From the NCBI RefSeq assembly GCF_017912555.1, contig NZ_JAERSD010000020.1, positions 1-64,000 of the forward strand: a stretch of DNA of 64,000 nucleotides, read 5' to 3'. Under the pieces are notes generated by a model. It had not been told where the DNA came from, ran no database searches, and saw only the letters and a list, made by a program, of their open reading frames with translations. This document shows positions 10,342-18,859 of this stretch, in pieces (the stretch's first letter is position 1; the number at the start of each line of letters is the position of its first letter). A program made the position numbers and the translations under genes. Source of the stretch: Bacillus sp. REN3 (GTDB lineage: Bacteria > Bacillota > Bacilli > Bacillales > Cytobacillaceae).

Positions 10342-10515
10342 TTACAACTTCTTGCTATCTTCTCTCTTTTCTGCAAGTAATAAAAGTAATGTTGCTAAAG
10401 GACCTAATAGAAGAGAGAGCAAAAACCAATTTAATCCGGTTCTATTCTTACCTTGTGCAAGTCCAGCATTAATTAATGCCAAGGTGCCCCAACCAACAAA
10501 ATATTGATTATCCAT
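10342..10515 (-). CDS. Small membrane protein, function unknown
   Basis: A 57-aa protein beginning MDNQYFVGWGTLALINAGLA. It has one hydrophobic helix with a short break (WFLLSLLLGPLATLLLLLAE) and a charged C-terminus. The ATG at 10515 is chosen because, on the minus strand, GGAGG lies 9 nt upstream. It resembles small superinfection- or phage-associated membrane proteins only in general build. I do not recognise the family. It stands alone between two copies of the dispersed repeat. Confidence 0.6.
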   Translation of the reverse strand: MDNQYFVGWGTLALINAGLAQGKNRTGLNWFLLSLLLGPLATLLLLLAEKREDSKKL

Positions 10516-10909
10516 TATCTTCTGCCTCCATTCCACTACCATTTATAAAAATGCAGCGAAATAATTAGTCGTAATTAAATATTCTTCTTTATATATAACA
10601 ATTATACTATCAATCATTTAATAATTGAGAATAAAAGCGGGAAATGTTGAAAAGTAAGGTGAACGTGGGGGAGGTTCTGCTGACAACCTTGGTATTGAGG
10701 TTGCTAAAAAGAACTGCTGGTTGTCACGAGTACCGTCCATATGAAAACTAAATGTGAACTTTTTGTAGACAAGCTGTCCAGATGGCCACAATTTTATTTC
10801 ATTATTGGATATTGTTTCTTCAATATTCTGATATAATGAATTTGCCTCCTTTGTGTATCCTTCATAATAATCCTCGAAAGTATCCTCTAATAGAAAAGGT
10901 GATGTATGG
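10516..10909. other. Intergenic region with repeat copy B
   Basis: No convincing gene. Bases 10666-10738 are another degenerate copy of the roughly 70-bp palindromic repeat (GGTTCTGCTGACAACC ... GGTTGTCACGAGTACCGTCC). A minus-strand open frame over 10618-10953 is largely made of this repeat and overlaps the next gene. Confidence 0.5.
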
Positions 10910-11773
10910 ATGAAGAAGCTTGTTTTATGTGAGTGTGGAAGCGGAAAATTCAAGGAAGAGTGCTGTCCGACTAGTATTCGGGCATGGGCTCAGCCAATTG
11001 CTGGTCCGGAAGATCGTAAAAAGATTCTTGAAATGCTTTTGATAGGCTCCGAGTTTGAAATGAGGAACCGCGGCTTGATGCATTATTATGGAAAGGATTT
11101 CATCGACTACAAACGGGAGCGGCCTAAGGATCAGCGGCGCAACTATTTCTTGATGGTCATCTCCAAATACATGACAGATTATCTTGAAGATGATTTTCCC
11201 CCTTCCTGGCAGGAATGTGATCAGTACTTTTGGGAGGAATTCCTGTTAGCACAGTATCCATATCACCTCCAAATCTCCAGGGAACAAAATGAACTCGAAA
11301 AATTTTCAAAAGAACTGAAGAAATTCACCAGTTGGCTGGATTCCCGTTATCAGACTCGCCACACCGACATCGTAAAAGAACTCATTGACACACATTTCGA
11401 TGAGCTGAAGACTTGCGAATCCACACTTAATGTCCTCTTCGAACACACATTTCCCAATATACTGGACAGGAAAGCAAATCTCCAGGCTGACATGCTCGAA
11501 AACCTCAGCTCACTGGATCAATTCGATGAAACAACCTTTACACTGCTAAAAGTGATAAATATAAATGGCCCGATTGTCCACGCAACAGACATGGTCACGA
11601 ATCAATCGATCCAAATCATTGATGTGCCAATGAAGGCGATTTTGCCAGGAGTGATCCTCGGCGGCACAATTGGCAAGACCAAAGGCAGTTGGCTTTGGAC
11701 ATGGCACTCTCCGTCAGTCGTATTTCCTTCCAAAGCGGAAAAACACCTGGAAAATGTGCTGTTTTATTGTTGA
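10910..11773 (+). CDS. SEC-C motif protein of unknown function
   Basis: A 287-aa protein that opens with the SEC-C zinc-binding signature CECGSGKFKEECC at residues 8-20. The rest is helical, acidic and without membrane segments. It includes a C-terminal beta-rich stretch (INGPIVHATDMVTNQSIQII) like that of other SEC-C plus helical-domain proteins in Firmicutes. SEC-C motifs bind zinc and often mediate contact with SecB, nucleases or other partners. No catalytic motif is visible. The last residues run into a copy of the dispersed palindromic repeat. Confidence 0.75.
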   Translation: MKKLVLCECGSGKFKEECCPTSIRAWAQPIAGPEDRKKILEMLLIGSEFEMRNRGLMHYYGKDFIDYKRERPKDQRRNYFLMVISKYMTDYLEDDFPPSWQECDQYFWEEFLLAQYPYHLQISREQNELEKFSKELKKFTSWLDSRYQTRHTDIVKELIDTHFDELKTCESTLNVLFEHTFPNILDRKANLQADMLENLSSLDQFDETTFTLLKVININGPIVHATDMVTNQSIQIIDVPMKAILPGVILGGTIGKTKGSWLWTWHSPSVVFPSKAEKHLENVLFYC

Positions 11774-11792
11774 TTCTTCATGGGTGAGCATA

Positions 11793-11873
11793 AGGACGGT
11801 TCTCGTGGCAACCTTGCTTTTACGCTTGGTTGTAGAGAGTTTTAGGTGTGAACAGGACCATCCCTGTGACACA
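11793..11873. repeat. Dispersed palindromic repeat, copy C
   Basis: AAGGACGGTTCTCGTGGCAA then CCTTGC, followed by a diverged right arm ending GGACCATCCC. It is a member of the GGGACGGTTCT repeat family. Confidence 0.55.
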
Positions 11874-11949
11874 TAAGAAGTCATCGGCAATGTATTTACT
11901 GATTTTGGTATACTTAAGGTAAGATATTACTTTAGGGAGTGATCAATAA

Positions 11950-12966
11950 TTGAACCCTAATCAGGAAGATACCATCAATTCAAAACTCTCCTCCAAACAA
12001 CGCCTAATAAAATTGCAGGAACTCCTAAGAAAACACACAGATGAAGATAACCAACTAAAACTGGATGAAATCCTTGATCTTTTTTACGAGGAATACAAAA
12101 TTCATGCGGGTAAGAAAGCGATTCGGGATGATTTGAAGGCGCTGGAGGAGTCGGGGATATTTGATGTGATGGTCAACCAGGAAAAGGATGGGGTGGAGAA
12201 GTATTATAGCCACCAGCAGCGGGTTTTTGAGATTCATGAGCTTCGCTTGCTGATTGATGCGGTTTCGTCTGCCAAGTTTATTTCCACGAAGGAAACGGAG
12301 GATCTAGTGGACAAGATCAAGCAGCTGGCGAGTATCCATCAGGCGAAGCAGCTGGGGAACCGGATGATCCTATCCGAAAGTTCGAAGAATGAAAACACCA
12401 AAATCAAGTATTCCATCCATACGCTTCATACGGCGATCCTCTCCAGCCAGTATATCCAGTTCAAGTATGGCCGGTATAACTTGCAGAAGAAGTTTAAGTT
12501 GAGCAACAATGGCGATTTTTATCAGCTGAAGCCGTATGCGTTGGTGTGGCATAATAACTTCTATTATTTGATTGGTGAATACCTGCCGACGGAGGAAATC
12601 CGCCATTATCGGGTTGACCGGATGAGGGATGTTGCGGCTCTTGACGAAACTTTTGTCCGTGATCCAGGGTTTGATGTCTCCAAGTATACTGAAAAATTAT
12701 TTCACATGTATTCGGGAGAAGAAGCGCTGGTTGAAATTGAATTTAACGCAGATTTAATCAATGTCGTGATTGACCGGTTCGGACGGGGAGTGAACATCCG
12801 TCCAATTGGGGAAGAAAAGTTTGGGATTTCCACGCAGGCCATCCTTAGTGACGGGCTTGTCAGATGGCTGATGACCTGGGGCAGTGATGCCAAAGTGTTG
12901 ACCCCTCCGTCATTAGTGGAAAGGATTAAAGAAGAAGCTGAGAAGTTTTATAGAGTTTACGAGTAA
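11950..12966 (+). CDS. WYL-domain transcriptional regulator
   Basis: A 338-aa protein with an N-terminal DeoR-like winged helix (residues about 12-75, KKAIRDDLKALEESG) and a WYL domain (about 150-240). The WYL region is seen as LKPYALVWHNNFYYLIGEYL followed by HYRVDRMRD. A C-terminal WCX extension follows. WYL proteins sense nucleic acid or nucleotide ligands and often regulate defence or stress genes. The TTG start at 11950 is supported by GGGAG at 11935-11939. It is followed by a clear terminator, so it is a single-gene unit. Its target is unknown. Confidence 0.85.
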   Translation: MNPNQEDTINSKLSSKQRLIKLQELLRKHTDEDNQLKLDEILDLFYEEYKIHAGKKAIRDDLKALEESGIFDVMVNQEKDGVEKYYSHQQRVFEIHELRLLIDAVSSAKFISTKETEDLVDKIKQLASIHQAKQLGNRMILSESSKNENTKIKYSIHTLHTAILSSQYIQFKYGRYNLQKKFKLSNNGDFYQLKPYALVWHNNFYYLIGEYLPTEEIRHYRVDRMRDVAALDETFVRDPGFDVSKYTEKLFHMYSGEEALVEIEFNADLINVVIDRFGRGVNIRPIGEEKFGISTQAILSDGLVRWLMTWGSDAKVLTPPSLVERIKEEAEKFYRVYE

Positions 12967-12993
12967 CACCTGCGCTTATGCAGGTGTTTTTCT
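12965..12993 (+). terminator. Intrinsic terminator after the WYL regulator
   Basis: AACACCTGC / GCAGGTGTT stem with a 6-nt loop, followed by TTTCTG. The stem overlaps the TAA stop. Confidence 0.85.
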
Positions 12994-13096
12994 GTATGCT
13001 TCATACCCTTCCCATTTTTGGAAAGGATGAGAAAAAGAAACGATGTACAATGGTCCTATAAAATAATAAACGATTTTAATCAAGGAGGGCATAACA

Positions 13097-13711
13097 ATGA
13101 AAAAAATGCTATTGGTTTTGGGATCAATTTTCCTGATGGTGCTGTTAGCTGCCTGCGGGGCTGATTCGGCAACGGAAGAGCTGGAAAAGAATGATACGAA
13201 CAAGGCAGAAGCCAAGACAGGGGACAAGGCAGCAAAAGCTGAAGAGGATTCTAAGCCGGAGGAAGAAGAGAAGCCGGAAGATATTTGGACGTATTACGAC
13301 AATGCCAAGTGGTCGGACAATTATAATGGGTTGAAACTTGAGGTTCAGAAGGTTGTTGTGAGTGATAAAGCTCCAACGATGGAAGATGAGAATGCTAAAG
13401 CTTCTGCTGTCGGAGTGAAGTTTAAAATGGAAAATACGACAGAGGGCAAGTTTACATTTTATCCGGACCAGGCGGTGCTGGTCACAAGTACTGGTGAACA
13501 GATCGATATGCCAGATATGTGGGTGTCTGATGATCTTGGTGGAGAAATCGACAAAGGTGTCATCAAGGAAGGAAATATTATTTGGTTACTGGAACGAGGA
13601 AATGCTGAAGCGATTGAATGGATCAAGATGAGTTTCACCGGTCATCAGGGTGACGAAGACAATTTTGACGCCGAGACTAAGGAATACGAATTCGAAATTA
13701 AATTGAAGTAA
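13097..13711 (+). CDS. Lipoprotein with DUF4352-like domain
   Basis: A 204-aa lipoprotein. A type II signal peptide ends in the lipobox LLAAC (Cys20), then comes a low-complexity E/K/A linker (residues 25-60). A beta-rich domain follows (WSDNYNGLKLEVQKVVV ... VGVKFKMENTTEGKF), which resembles DUF4352/Ig-like extracytoplasmic domains that sit on the outer face of the membrane. GGAGGG sits 8 nt before the ATG. The next gene is another lipoprotein 25 bp downstream, so the two probably form an operon. Confidence 0.78.
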   Translation: MKKMLLVLGSIFLMVLLAACGADSATEELEKNDTNKAEAKTGDKAAKAEEDSKPEEEEKPEDIWTYYDNAKWSDNYNGLKLEVQKVVVSDKAPTMEDENAKASAVGVKFKMENTTEGKFTFYPDQAVLVTSTGEQIDMPDMWVSDDLGGEIDKGVIKEGNIIWLLERGNAEAIEWIKMSFTGHQGDEDNFDAETKEYEFEIKLK

Positions 13712-13736
13712 GAAATTCCATCAGGAGGGGATCCGC

Positions 13737-14369
13737 ATGAAAAAACTAGTCGTTGTTTTACTTATAACCTTAATGGCGTTGCTTACTGCCTGTTCATCAG
13801 ACGAAAAAGCGGGTAATAATGCAAATAAAAAAGCAGAGAGTAGCCAAGAGGATCAAAGCAAATCAAAAGATGAAGGTTCGGTGGAAGTGGATAAAGGCCT
13901 TTTTAACGTGGAAGTGACGCTGCCAGCATCCTTATTTGAGGGGGGAGACATTGATAAAGCGATTGAAGAGGCAAAAGCTGAAGGCGTTAAGGAAGTGATC
14001 AAAAATGATGATGGTTCAGTCACTTACAAGATGTCCAAGTCTGACCATAAAAAAATGATGAAGGAGCTCGAAACAAGCATCCAGGAATCACTTGAAGAAA
14101 TGAAGACAAGTGGGGACTTTGCCTCGATTAAGGATATAACCCACAACAAGTCCTTTACAGAGTTTACTTTGGGAGTGGATCAACAAGCCTATGAAAATAG
14201 CATGGATGGCTTTGCTGTATTTGGCCTGGGAATTTCAGGCGCTTATTATCAGCTATTCAATGGTGCTGACAAGGATGATTATAAAGTGACGATCTTTATA
14301 AAGGATCAGGCGACCGGTAAGGAAATCGAACAGATTGTTTTCCCGGATGATATGGAGGAGAATGAGTGA
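13737..14369 (+). CDS. Lipoprotein, function unknown
   Basis: A 210-aa lipoprotein with signal peptide and lipobox LLTAC (Cys19), followed by a polar linker. A folded domain comes next, with helical segments (DKAIEEAKAEGVKEVIKNDD) and a final beta region ending IKDQATGKEIEQIVFPDD. The family is not recognised. Similar two-lipoprotein pairs occur in Bacillus next to stress genes. Its start is marked by AGGAGGGG 6 nt upstream. It is in the same operon as the preceding lipoprotein. Confidence 0.7.
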   Translation: MKKLVVVLLITLMALLTACSSDEKAGNNANKKAESSQEDQSKSKDEGSVEVDKGLFNVEVTLPASLFEGGDIDKAIEEAKAEGVKEVIKNDDGSVTYKMSKSDHKKMMKELETSIQESLEEMKTSGDFASIKDITHNKSFTEFTLGVDQQAYENSMDGFAVFGLGISGAYYQLFNGADKDDYKVTIFIKDQATGKEIEQIVFPDDMEENE

Positions 14370-14440
14370 ATTCATAAAATCTCGTTCGCTGTTTTCTGAA
14401 TACTTCATTTGTACTGCATTTTTGAATGGAGGTGCCATGT

Positions 14441-14866
14441 ATGAAGCAATATTTGAAGATTTTAGTCCATACAGAGATGAATCGGGTGAACCGGCTCCTT
14501 GAGGAGGGCTGGGAGCTGATCGAAACCAGTAAAGTCCTTTTTTCAGTTGGAGGTGAAGTGGTGGAATACCATCTCGGCCTTCCTGCGGAAACGAGGATCA
14601 AGCAGTTAGAGGAGATTATCCGGACTTACGAAAAATACCATCTTAAGACCACTCTGATCCACGACTTAGCCGAAGCCAACAAGGAAGACATTCTCGAATA
14701 TACAACAGAACCGGGGCTTCCCCTGTCGGAAACCACTGTCACTAAGTTCCTTAAGATGTACGAAGAGGCGGTCAACGGGAAAACAGTGAATTATTATAAA
14801 AGGGAAGTCCATCCGTTTGAGGATCCGGATTTGAATCGGTATGATACCGATTTGGATTATGAATAA
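14441..14866 (+). CDS. Hypothetical cytoplasmic protein
   Basis: A 141-aa soluble protein (MKQYLKILVHTEMNRVNRLL, then a region WELIETSKVLFSVGGEVVEY, ending YDTDLDYE). The ATG at 14441 is preferred over the one at 14426 because GGAGG (14428-14432) lies 8 nt upstream of it. I do not recognise a family. The opening segment resembles short DUF1737-like sheets that report on a 'long or short' variable. No transmembrane segment or catalytic motif is visible. A terminator follows. Confidence 0.6.
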   Translation: MKQYLKILVHTEMNRVNRLLEEGWELIETSKVLFSVGGEVVEYHLGLPAETRIKQLEEIIRTYEKYHLKTTLIHDLAEANKEDILEYTTEPGLPLSETTVTKFLKMYEEAVNGKTVNYYKREVHPFEDPDLNRYDTDLDYE

Positions 14867-14945
14867 TAGTTTTTGCCCCTAACTGGGTACAAGCGATGAA
14901 CCCGAACAATGCTTTGGTATCTCTTTAGTTCTGTTTTGATGAAGT

Positions 14946-14978
14946 GCCTGCTGTCCCTAAAGGATAGCGGGCGTTTTT
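14946..14978 (+). terminator. Intrinsic terminator
   Basis: GCCTGCTGTCC / GGATAGCGGGC stem with a 5-nt loop and a T5 tail. Confidence 0.7.
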
Positions 14979-15066
14979 GAGTCTTTTTACTCTGAAAATC
15001 CTAAAAGGAATATTTGGATATTTGTGGAATTATATAATAGTTATGTCTAAATATGTAGGAGTGGTT

Positions 15067-15802
15067 ATGAATAGACTGAGAGTACTTCATTTGATGACTT
15101 GTTTCTTGCGGCAATTGAGGAGCCTTCAAACCGGTTTCTTTTTTATAAAAAGTTGATTGAACTTGAACTGTACGCCATCGGAACGGTTGAAGATGATGAG
15201 ACTTTGAACTTATAGTACATCGAAGAGGATGGGGAGCCTGTGCTGCCGGTTTTTACGAGCTAAGAGAAGTTCGATGAAATCAACAGGTCAGAGTATCCAT
15301 ATGTAAAAAATATCGGTGGAACCGCTGTTAGAGATGGCGGGGACGGACAATCCCTGGGTTTTGAACCCATTTACCGGCTTGAGCAAGAAAATAATCCGGG
15401 AAGAGCTTGAAACTTTGAGGGATGGCCGGATTTTGCGAACAGCTTAAAGACGAGGAGAAAGAACGAATCTTGACTGAACAACTGGAAGAACTTCCTGGAG
15501 AGGCAATGGATGTGCTGCGTACATGTCTAAAGAAGTTCCTTTCTGTTAAAAAAGCCTACCTGGTAAACTTGTTTAATCCTGCGGCTGCTGGTCCGGCTTT
15601 CCCGCTGATGGCAGTGGAAGTGGATGCCGTGGAAGAAGGTCTGGACGGAGAACTGTTCGGCACTATCGATCATCAGGCAAAGCCGCAAATCGAAGTAATG
15701 ATACTCGCTGAGACGTTCCCGCTGGCCAACTCTATTGTCGAGCAGGCCACGCCCTTTTATTTTCGTGAATCGGTTGATGAGTTAAGGACAATGTTTGATT
15801 AG
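15067..15802 (+). pseudogene. SseB-like protein, cassette 1 (nonsense-disrupted)
   Basis: Homologous along its length to the SseB-like gene at 18221. Relative to that copy it carries an in-frame TAG (near 15212, AACTTATAGTAC where the other copy reads AAC TTG AAG TAC). It also has a TAA at ACGAGCTAAGAG (about 15262) and frame changes. Only the C-terminal half (from about 15422) remains open: KKAYLVNLFNPAAAGPAFPL. SseB-family proteins accompany WXG/type VII effector loci in Bacillus, possibly as accessory or adaptor proteins. The 3' end sits 11 bp before the toxin gene, with its AGGAGGTC ribosome binding site across the stop. Confidence 0.75.
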
Positions 15803-15813
15803 GAGGTCAACGG

Positions 15814-17049
15814 GTGTCAAAGATTGAAATTAAAATAAATCAGGTAAAGGCGGCGAACCGGGATTTAGTCCATCTGTCCTCACGCGTGGAGAATGAGGAG
15901 AACCGGATTTCTTCCCTTAGGGGGCAGGTTGATGGCAGGATCGCAAGCCGGCGGAACATCGGAAGGAACTTGAGTGAGGCAGCCGCAAAGGCAAGGGTGA
16001 TTGAGAGAAAGCTGAATAAACTGAATCAATTCGTTGATGCCTCGATGGATTTGTATGTGAAGGCCGATAAGAAGGCGGACCGATTCCGAGAGCCCGAAAA
16101 GAAATCGATCTGGGAGAAGACCGCAGGGGGTTTTAAGACAGCGAATGATATAAGGAAAGGGTTCCGCAAGGGAGTGGCAGGGGCCCTTTTTTCAACCGTT
16201 GAAGGAATTTGGAACGCCGTCACCCATCCAATCAAGACCGCAAATGGGATCGTCTATGCCATCGGCCATCCCGTGGAAACCGCCAAAAGCATATGGAAAT
16301 CCATATCCGACTCCTGGAAGAACGACGTCATAAACGGCGATGCCAAAAGCCGTTCTGAATGGTTTGGCCGCGCCGTCGGGGAAGCCGCCCTTGCGATTGT
16401 CGGGACCAAAGGCGTCGACAAGGCCGTGAAGGTGGCCAAAGGTGCCAGGGTTGTGAAGGAGGATGGGGGAGCTAGGGTTGTTAGGCCGGAGACTATTGAG
16501 AAGAAGGAAAGCGAGAGCAGGGATGGAAAACCTGTGACTCCTGAGAGGAGAGACAGCGGAGCTAGGGTTGAAAAGCGGGAGGTTCCTCAGAGGATAGACG
16601 GGAATGGGGGAATTGGGGATAATAGTGGTAAGGATACGGGTAAAAATTCAGAAATTGTGAAATTTACAGAAGAACAACTATCTACCAAACCATCATATTC
16701 TAGAGATCCTGAAAAGTGGCAGAAAAAAGGTGGGAAAATCGAAATTAGCGAGGATGGAATATGGACTTATATTGATTGGGAAGTTCCTCCGAATCGAGTT
16801 TCTTATCCTGGAGGTTTTCCTGATTTTAAATCTGCGGGGTTGGTAAGACAAGAAGTTCCGATAGGTGAATTTAAAAGATATGACATTGACTTTGCTAAGG
16901 CTGACGAATTAGCTCCAAATGGGCCGAAATTAGATGAAAATACGTGGCACCATTATCAAGATTTAACAACAATGCAAGAAATAAATAAAGAGATGCACAG
17001 AAGATTTCGACATATGGGTGGAATGTCATTAACTAAGAAGATTAAATAG
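15814..17049 (+). CDS. Type VII secretion-type polymorphic toxin with C-terminal WHH nuclease domain
   Basis: A 411-aa modular toxin. Residues 1-95 are a charged helical hairpin of WXG100/ESAT-6 type, the usual export module. Residues 105-215 form a pre-toxin linker (KTANDIRKGFRKGVAGALFS; NAVTHPIKTANGIVYAIGHP). A Gly/Arg-rich spacer follows to about 280. The C-terminal domain ends TWHHYQDLTTMQEINKEMHR with a later RHMGG (Trp378-His379-His380), the signature of WHH nucleases of the HNH/Endo VII superfamily. It likely cuts DNA in competing cells after type VII export. The GTG start has AGGAGGTC upstream. The SUKH gene directly downstream is its likely immunity. The first 260 residues are nearly identical to the toxin at 18860, so only the tail differs. 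Confidence 0.82.
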   Translation: MSKIEIKINQVKAANRDLVHLSSRVENEENRISSLRGQVDGRIASRRNIGRNLSEAAAKARVIERKLNKLNQFVDASMDLYVKADKKADRFREPEKKSIWEKTAGGFKTANDIRKGFRKGVAGALFSTVEGIWNAVTHPIKTANGIVYAIGHPVETAKSIWKSISDSWKNDVINGDAKSRSEWFGRAVGEAALAIVGTKGVDKAVKVAKGARVVKEDGGARVVRPETIEKKESESRDGKPVTPERRDSGARVEKREVPQRIDGNGGIGDNSGKDTGKNSEIVKFTEEQLSTKPSYSRDPEKWQKKGGKIEISEDGIWTYIDWEVPPNRVSYPGGFPDFKSAGLVRQEVPIGEFKRYDIDFAKADELAPNGPKLDENTWHHYQDLTTMQEINKEMHRRFRHMGGMSLTKKIK

Positions 17050-17060
17050 GAGTGAAAAAT

Positions 17061-17501
17061 ATGAATTTAGATGCTTTTGGTAGGGCAACTGAGGAATCGA
17101 TTGAAGAATTAGAAGAATTAATAGGATTCCCACTTCCAGATGAATATAAAAAGTTTTTGAGTGAATATAACGGAGGAACTTCGAAAGTTAGATATAGTAA
17201 ATTTTTTGTTGAAGAATTGAATCAGGAAATTCCTTTAGATGTTTTGTATGGTATAGATGTTAAAAGGACTTTTGATTTGAGTGTATGTTTTGAAGAGTTT
17301 GAAGAAGATTTATTACCAAATAGTTTAATAATAGGAGATGATCCTGGTTCAGGATTAATTGTACTTATTACAGATGCTGAAAACTATGGTGTATATTATT
17401 GGGACCACTCTTTTTATTTTCCGCAATCTAGTGAAGAAGAAAATACGTATAAAATAGCTGATAGTTTTAAGGATTTTATTAATGGATTGAACAATCCGTA
17501 A
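17061..17501 (+). CDS. SMI1/KNR4 (SUKH) family immunity protein
   Basis: A 146-aa acidic protein with the SUKH fold signature: IEELEELIGFPLPDEYKKFL, YNGG, and SLIIGDDPGSGLIVLI ... GVYYWDHSF. SUKH proteins are the commonest immunity partners of HNH/WHH-type nuclease toxins. The gene lies 11 bp after the WHH toxin and is much more AT-rich than the shared toxin N-terminal region, as is usual for exchanged toxin tails and immunity genes. The ATG at 17061 is chosen because AGGAG (17048-17052) is 8 nt upstream. Confidence 0.85.
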   Translation: MNLDAFGRATEESIEELEELIGFPLPDEYKKFLSEYNGGTSKVRYSKFFVEELNQEIPLDVLYGIDVKRTFDLSVCFEEFEEDLLPNSLIIGDDPGSGLIVLITDAENYGVYYWDHSFYFPQSSEEENTYKIADSFKDFINGLNNP

Positions 17502-17676
17502 TATGCTAAATTTAGTATATTTAAGATAAAAATACAGGGTATAAGAAAATACAAAAAACGTTGGTTAAAGAATAATATTTGCATGTTCAAGATACCCTAA
17601 AGCTAAAATTGCCAGAAAGTTAAGAGTGTTTTTTATATAATTATGGGCTGGTTTATATGGTGTAGATATTTTAGGA
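17502..17676. other. AT-rich spacer between immunity genes
   Basis: No gene seen. TGCTAAATTTAGTATATTTA can form a weak hairpin after the immunity gene. Confidence 0.3.
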
Positions 17677-17950
17677 GTGGCTAAGTCTGATATTGCTACT
17701 GTTGTTATTGAAACGGAGAGTTATAGGGATTTAGGAATGGGTGAGAATTTAATAGTTATTGAAGATATAGATGAATATGCCTATTGTTTAGATACAAGCA
17801 ATATGGTGAATAATGAGTGCCCAGTAATTGCGTGGAATAAGCAAGGAGGACTTGATGACTACAATACGGCAGAAAATTTTTATGAGTTTTTTATCACAAA
17901 GGTTATTAGATGCAAAAGAAGCTAGGGAAGAAGATTTTTACGATAGATAA
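17677..17950 (+). pseudogene. SUKH immunity fragment, orphan and frameshifted
   Basis: Only the C-terminal part of a SMI1/KNR4-type protein remains: ENLIVIEDIDEYAYCLDTSN, then CPVIAWNKQGG and FYEFFITK. After about 17900 the family-like ending LLDAKEAREEDFYDR continues in another frame to a TAA at 17948. No toxin gene precedes it. It is a left-over of an earlier toxin/immunity cassette. Confidence 0.65.
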
Positions 17951-17985
17951 ATAGAAAGAAACTCTAAATGAGATTAAAGAAAACC

Positions 17986-18020
17986 AAAAACTCTTGATGG
18001 TTGTACCATCAAGAGTTTTT
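17986..18020 (+). terminator. Strong intrinsic terminator
   Basis: AAAAACTCTTGATGG / CCATCAAGAGTTTTT, a 15-bp perfect stem with a TTGTA loop. Confidence 0.85.
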
Positions 18021-18023
18021 ATT

Positions 18024-18112
18024 ATGATATTTGGGACCAAAGGCATCGACAAGGCTACTAGAAACCCAGCAACACAATTGGAAGTTGGGCGAGAATATAG
18101 AGGGTTTGCACG
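18024..18112 (+). pseudogene. Toxin fragment, orphan
   Basis: Reads FGTKGIDKATRNPATQLEVG then REYRGF in frame. The GTKGIDKA piece matches IVGTKGVDKAVK of the two neighbouring toxins, so this is a scrap of a further toxin cassette cut by a dispersed repeat. Confidence 0.5.
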
Positions 18113-18185
18113 GGGACGGTTCTCCTGGCAACCTCGCTGTCGCGGTTGGCTAAGGGAACAGTAGGGTTGTCACGAGAACCGTCCC
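18113..18185. repeat. Dispersed palindromic repeat, best-preserved copy
   Basis: Left arm GGGACGGTTCTCCTGGCAACC (18113-18133; 21 nt) and right arm 18165-18185, whose reverse complement is GGGACGGTTCTCGTGACAAC plus C, pair almost perfectly around a 31-nt centre. Related shorter copies are found at many intergenic sites in the window. Confidence 0.8.
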
Positions 18186-18220
18186 TATGAAAACCTCAAA
18201 CTTAGGAGTGGTTATGATTT

Positions 18221-18848
18221 ATGAGTGTTTCTTTTGATGAGCTTTTGGCTGCGGCTATTGAGAGGGCTTCTGGTCGTTTTCTTTTTTATAGGGCGTTGGT
18301 GGAGCTTGAGCTGTTCGTCATTGGTTCTGCGGAGGATGAGGAGACTTTGAACTTGAAGTACATGGAGGAGGATGGGGAGCTGGTGCTGCCTGTTTTTACG
18401 AGCCGGGAGAAGTTCGAGGAGACTTTCAAGTCTGAGTATCGATATGTAAGGATTCCGACGGAACTGCTGTTGGAGATGGCAGGGACGGCCATTCCATGGC
18501 TGGTGAATCCTTTTACCGGGGTGAGCAAGAAAATCATCCGGGAAGAGCTTGAAACTTTAAAGGATGGCCGGATTTTGCATTATTTTTTCGAATCTGTAAA
18601 AAAAGCCTACCTGATAAACCTGTTTGATCCTTGCTGGTCCGGCTTTCCCACTGCTGGCAGTGGAGGTGGAAGCTGTGGAAGAAGGTCTGGTCGGTGAACT
18701 GTTCGGCGCTATCGATCATCAGGAAAAGCCGCAGATCGAAGCCATGATTCTCGACGAGGTGTTCCCGCTGGCTAGCTCCATTGTCGAGCATACCAGGCCA
18801 TTTTATTTTCGTGAGTCGGTTGATGAGTTAAGGACAATGTTTGATTAG
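18221..18848 (+). pseudogene. SseB-like protein, cassette 2 (frameshifted)
   Basis: Opens MSVSFDELLAAAIERASGRF and runs intact through LVLPVFTSREKFEETF, an SseB-like N-terminal domain. At about 18630 the run NLFDP is followed by a 5-nt deletion relative to the copies at 15.6 and 21.9 kb. The C-terminal domain (AGPAFPLLAVEVEAVEEGL) continues in another frame to 18848. A second deletion removed about 25 codons present in cassette 1. The ORF as it stands stops at 18697. Confidence 0.75.
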
Positions 18849-18859
18849 GAGGTCGACGG

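Noticed and set aside
10618-10953. A 111-aa minus-strand ORF
   Set aside because: It is made of a dispersed repeat copy and the antisense of the SEC-C gene start.
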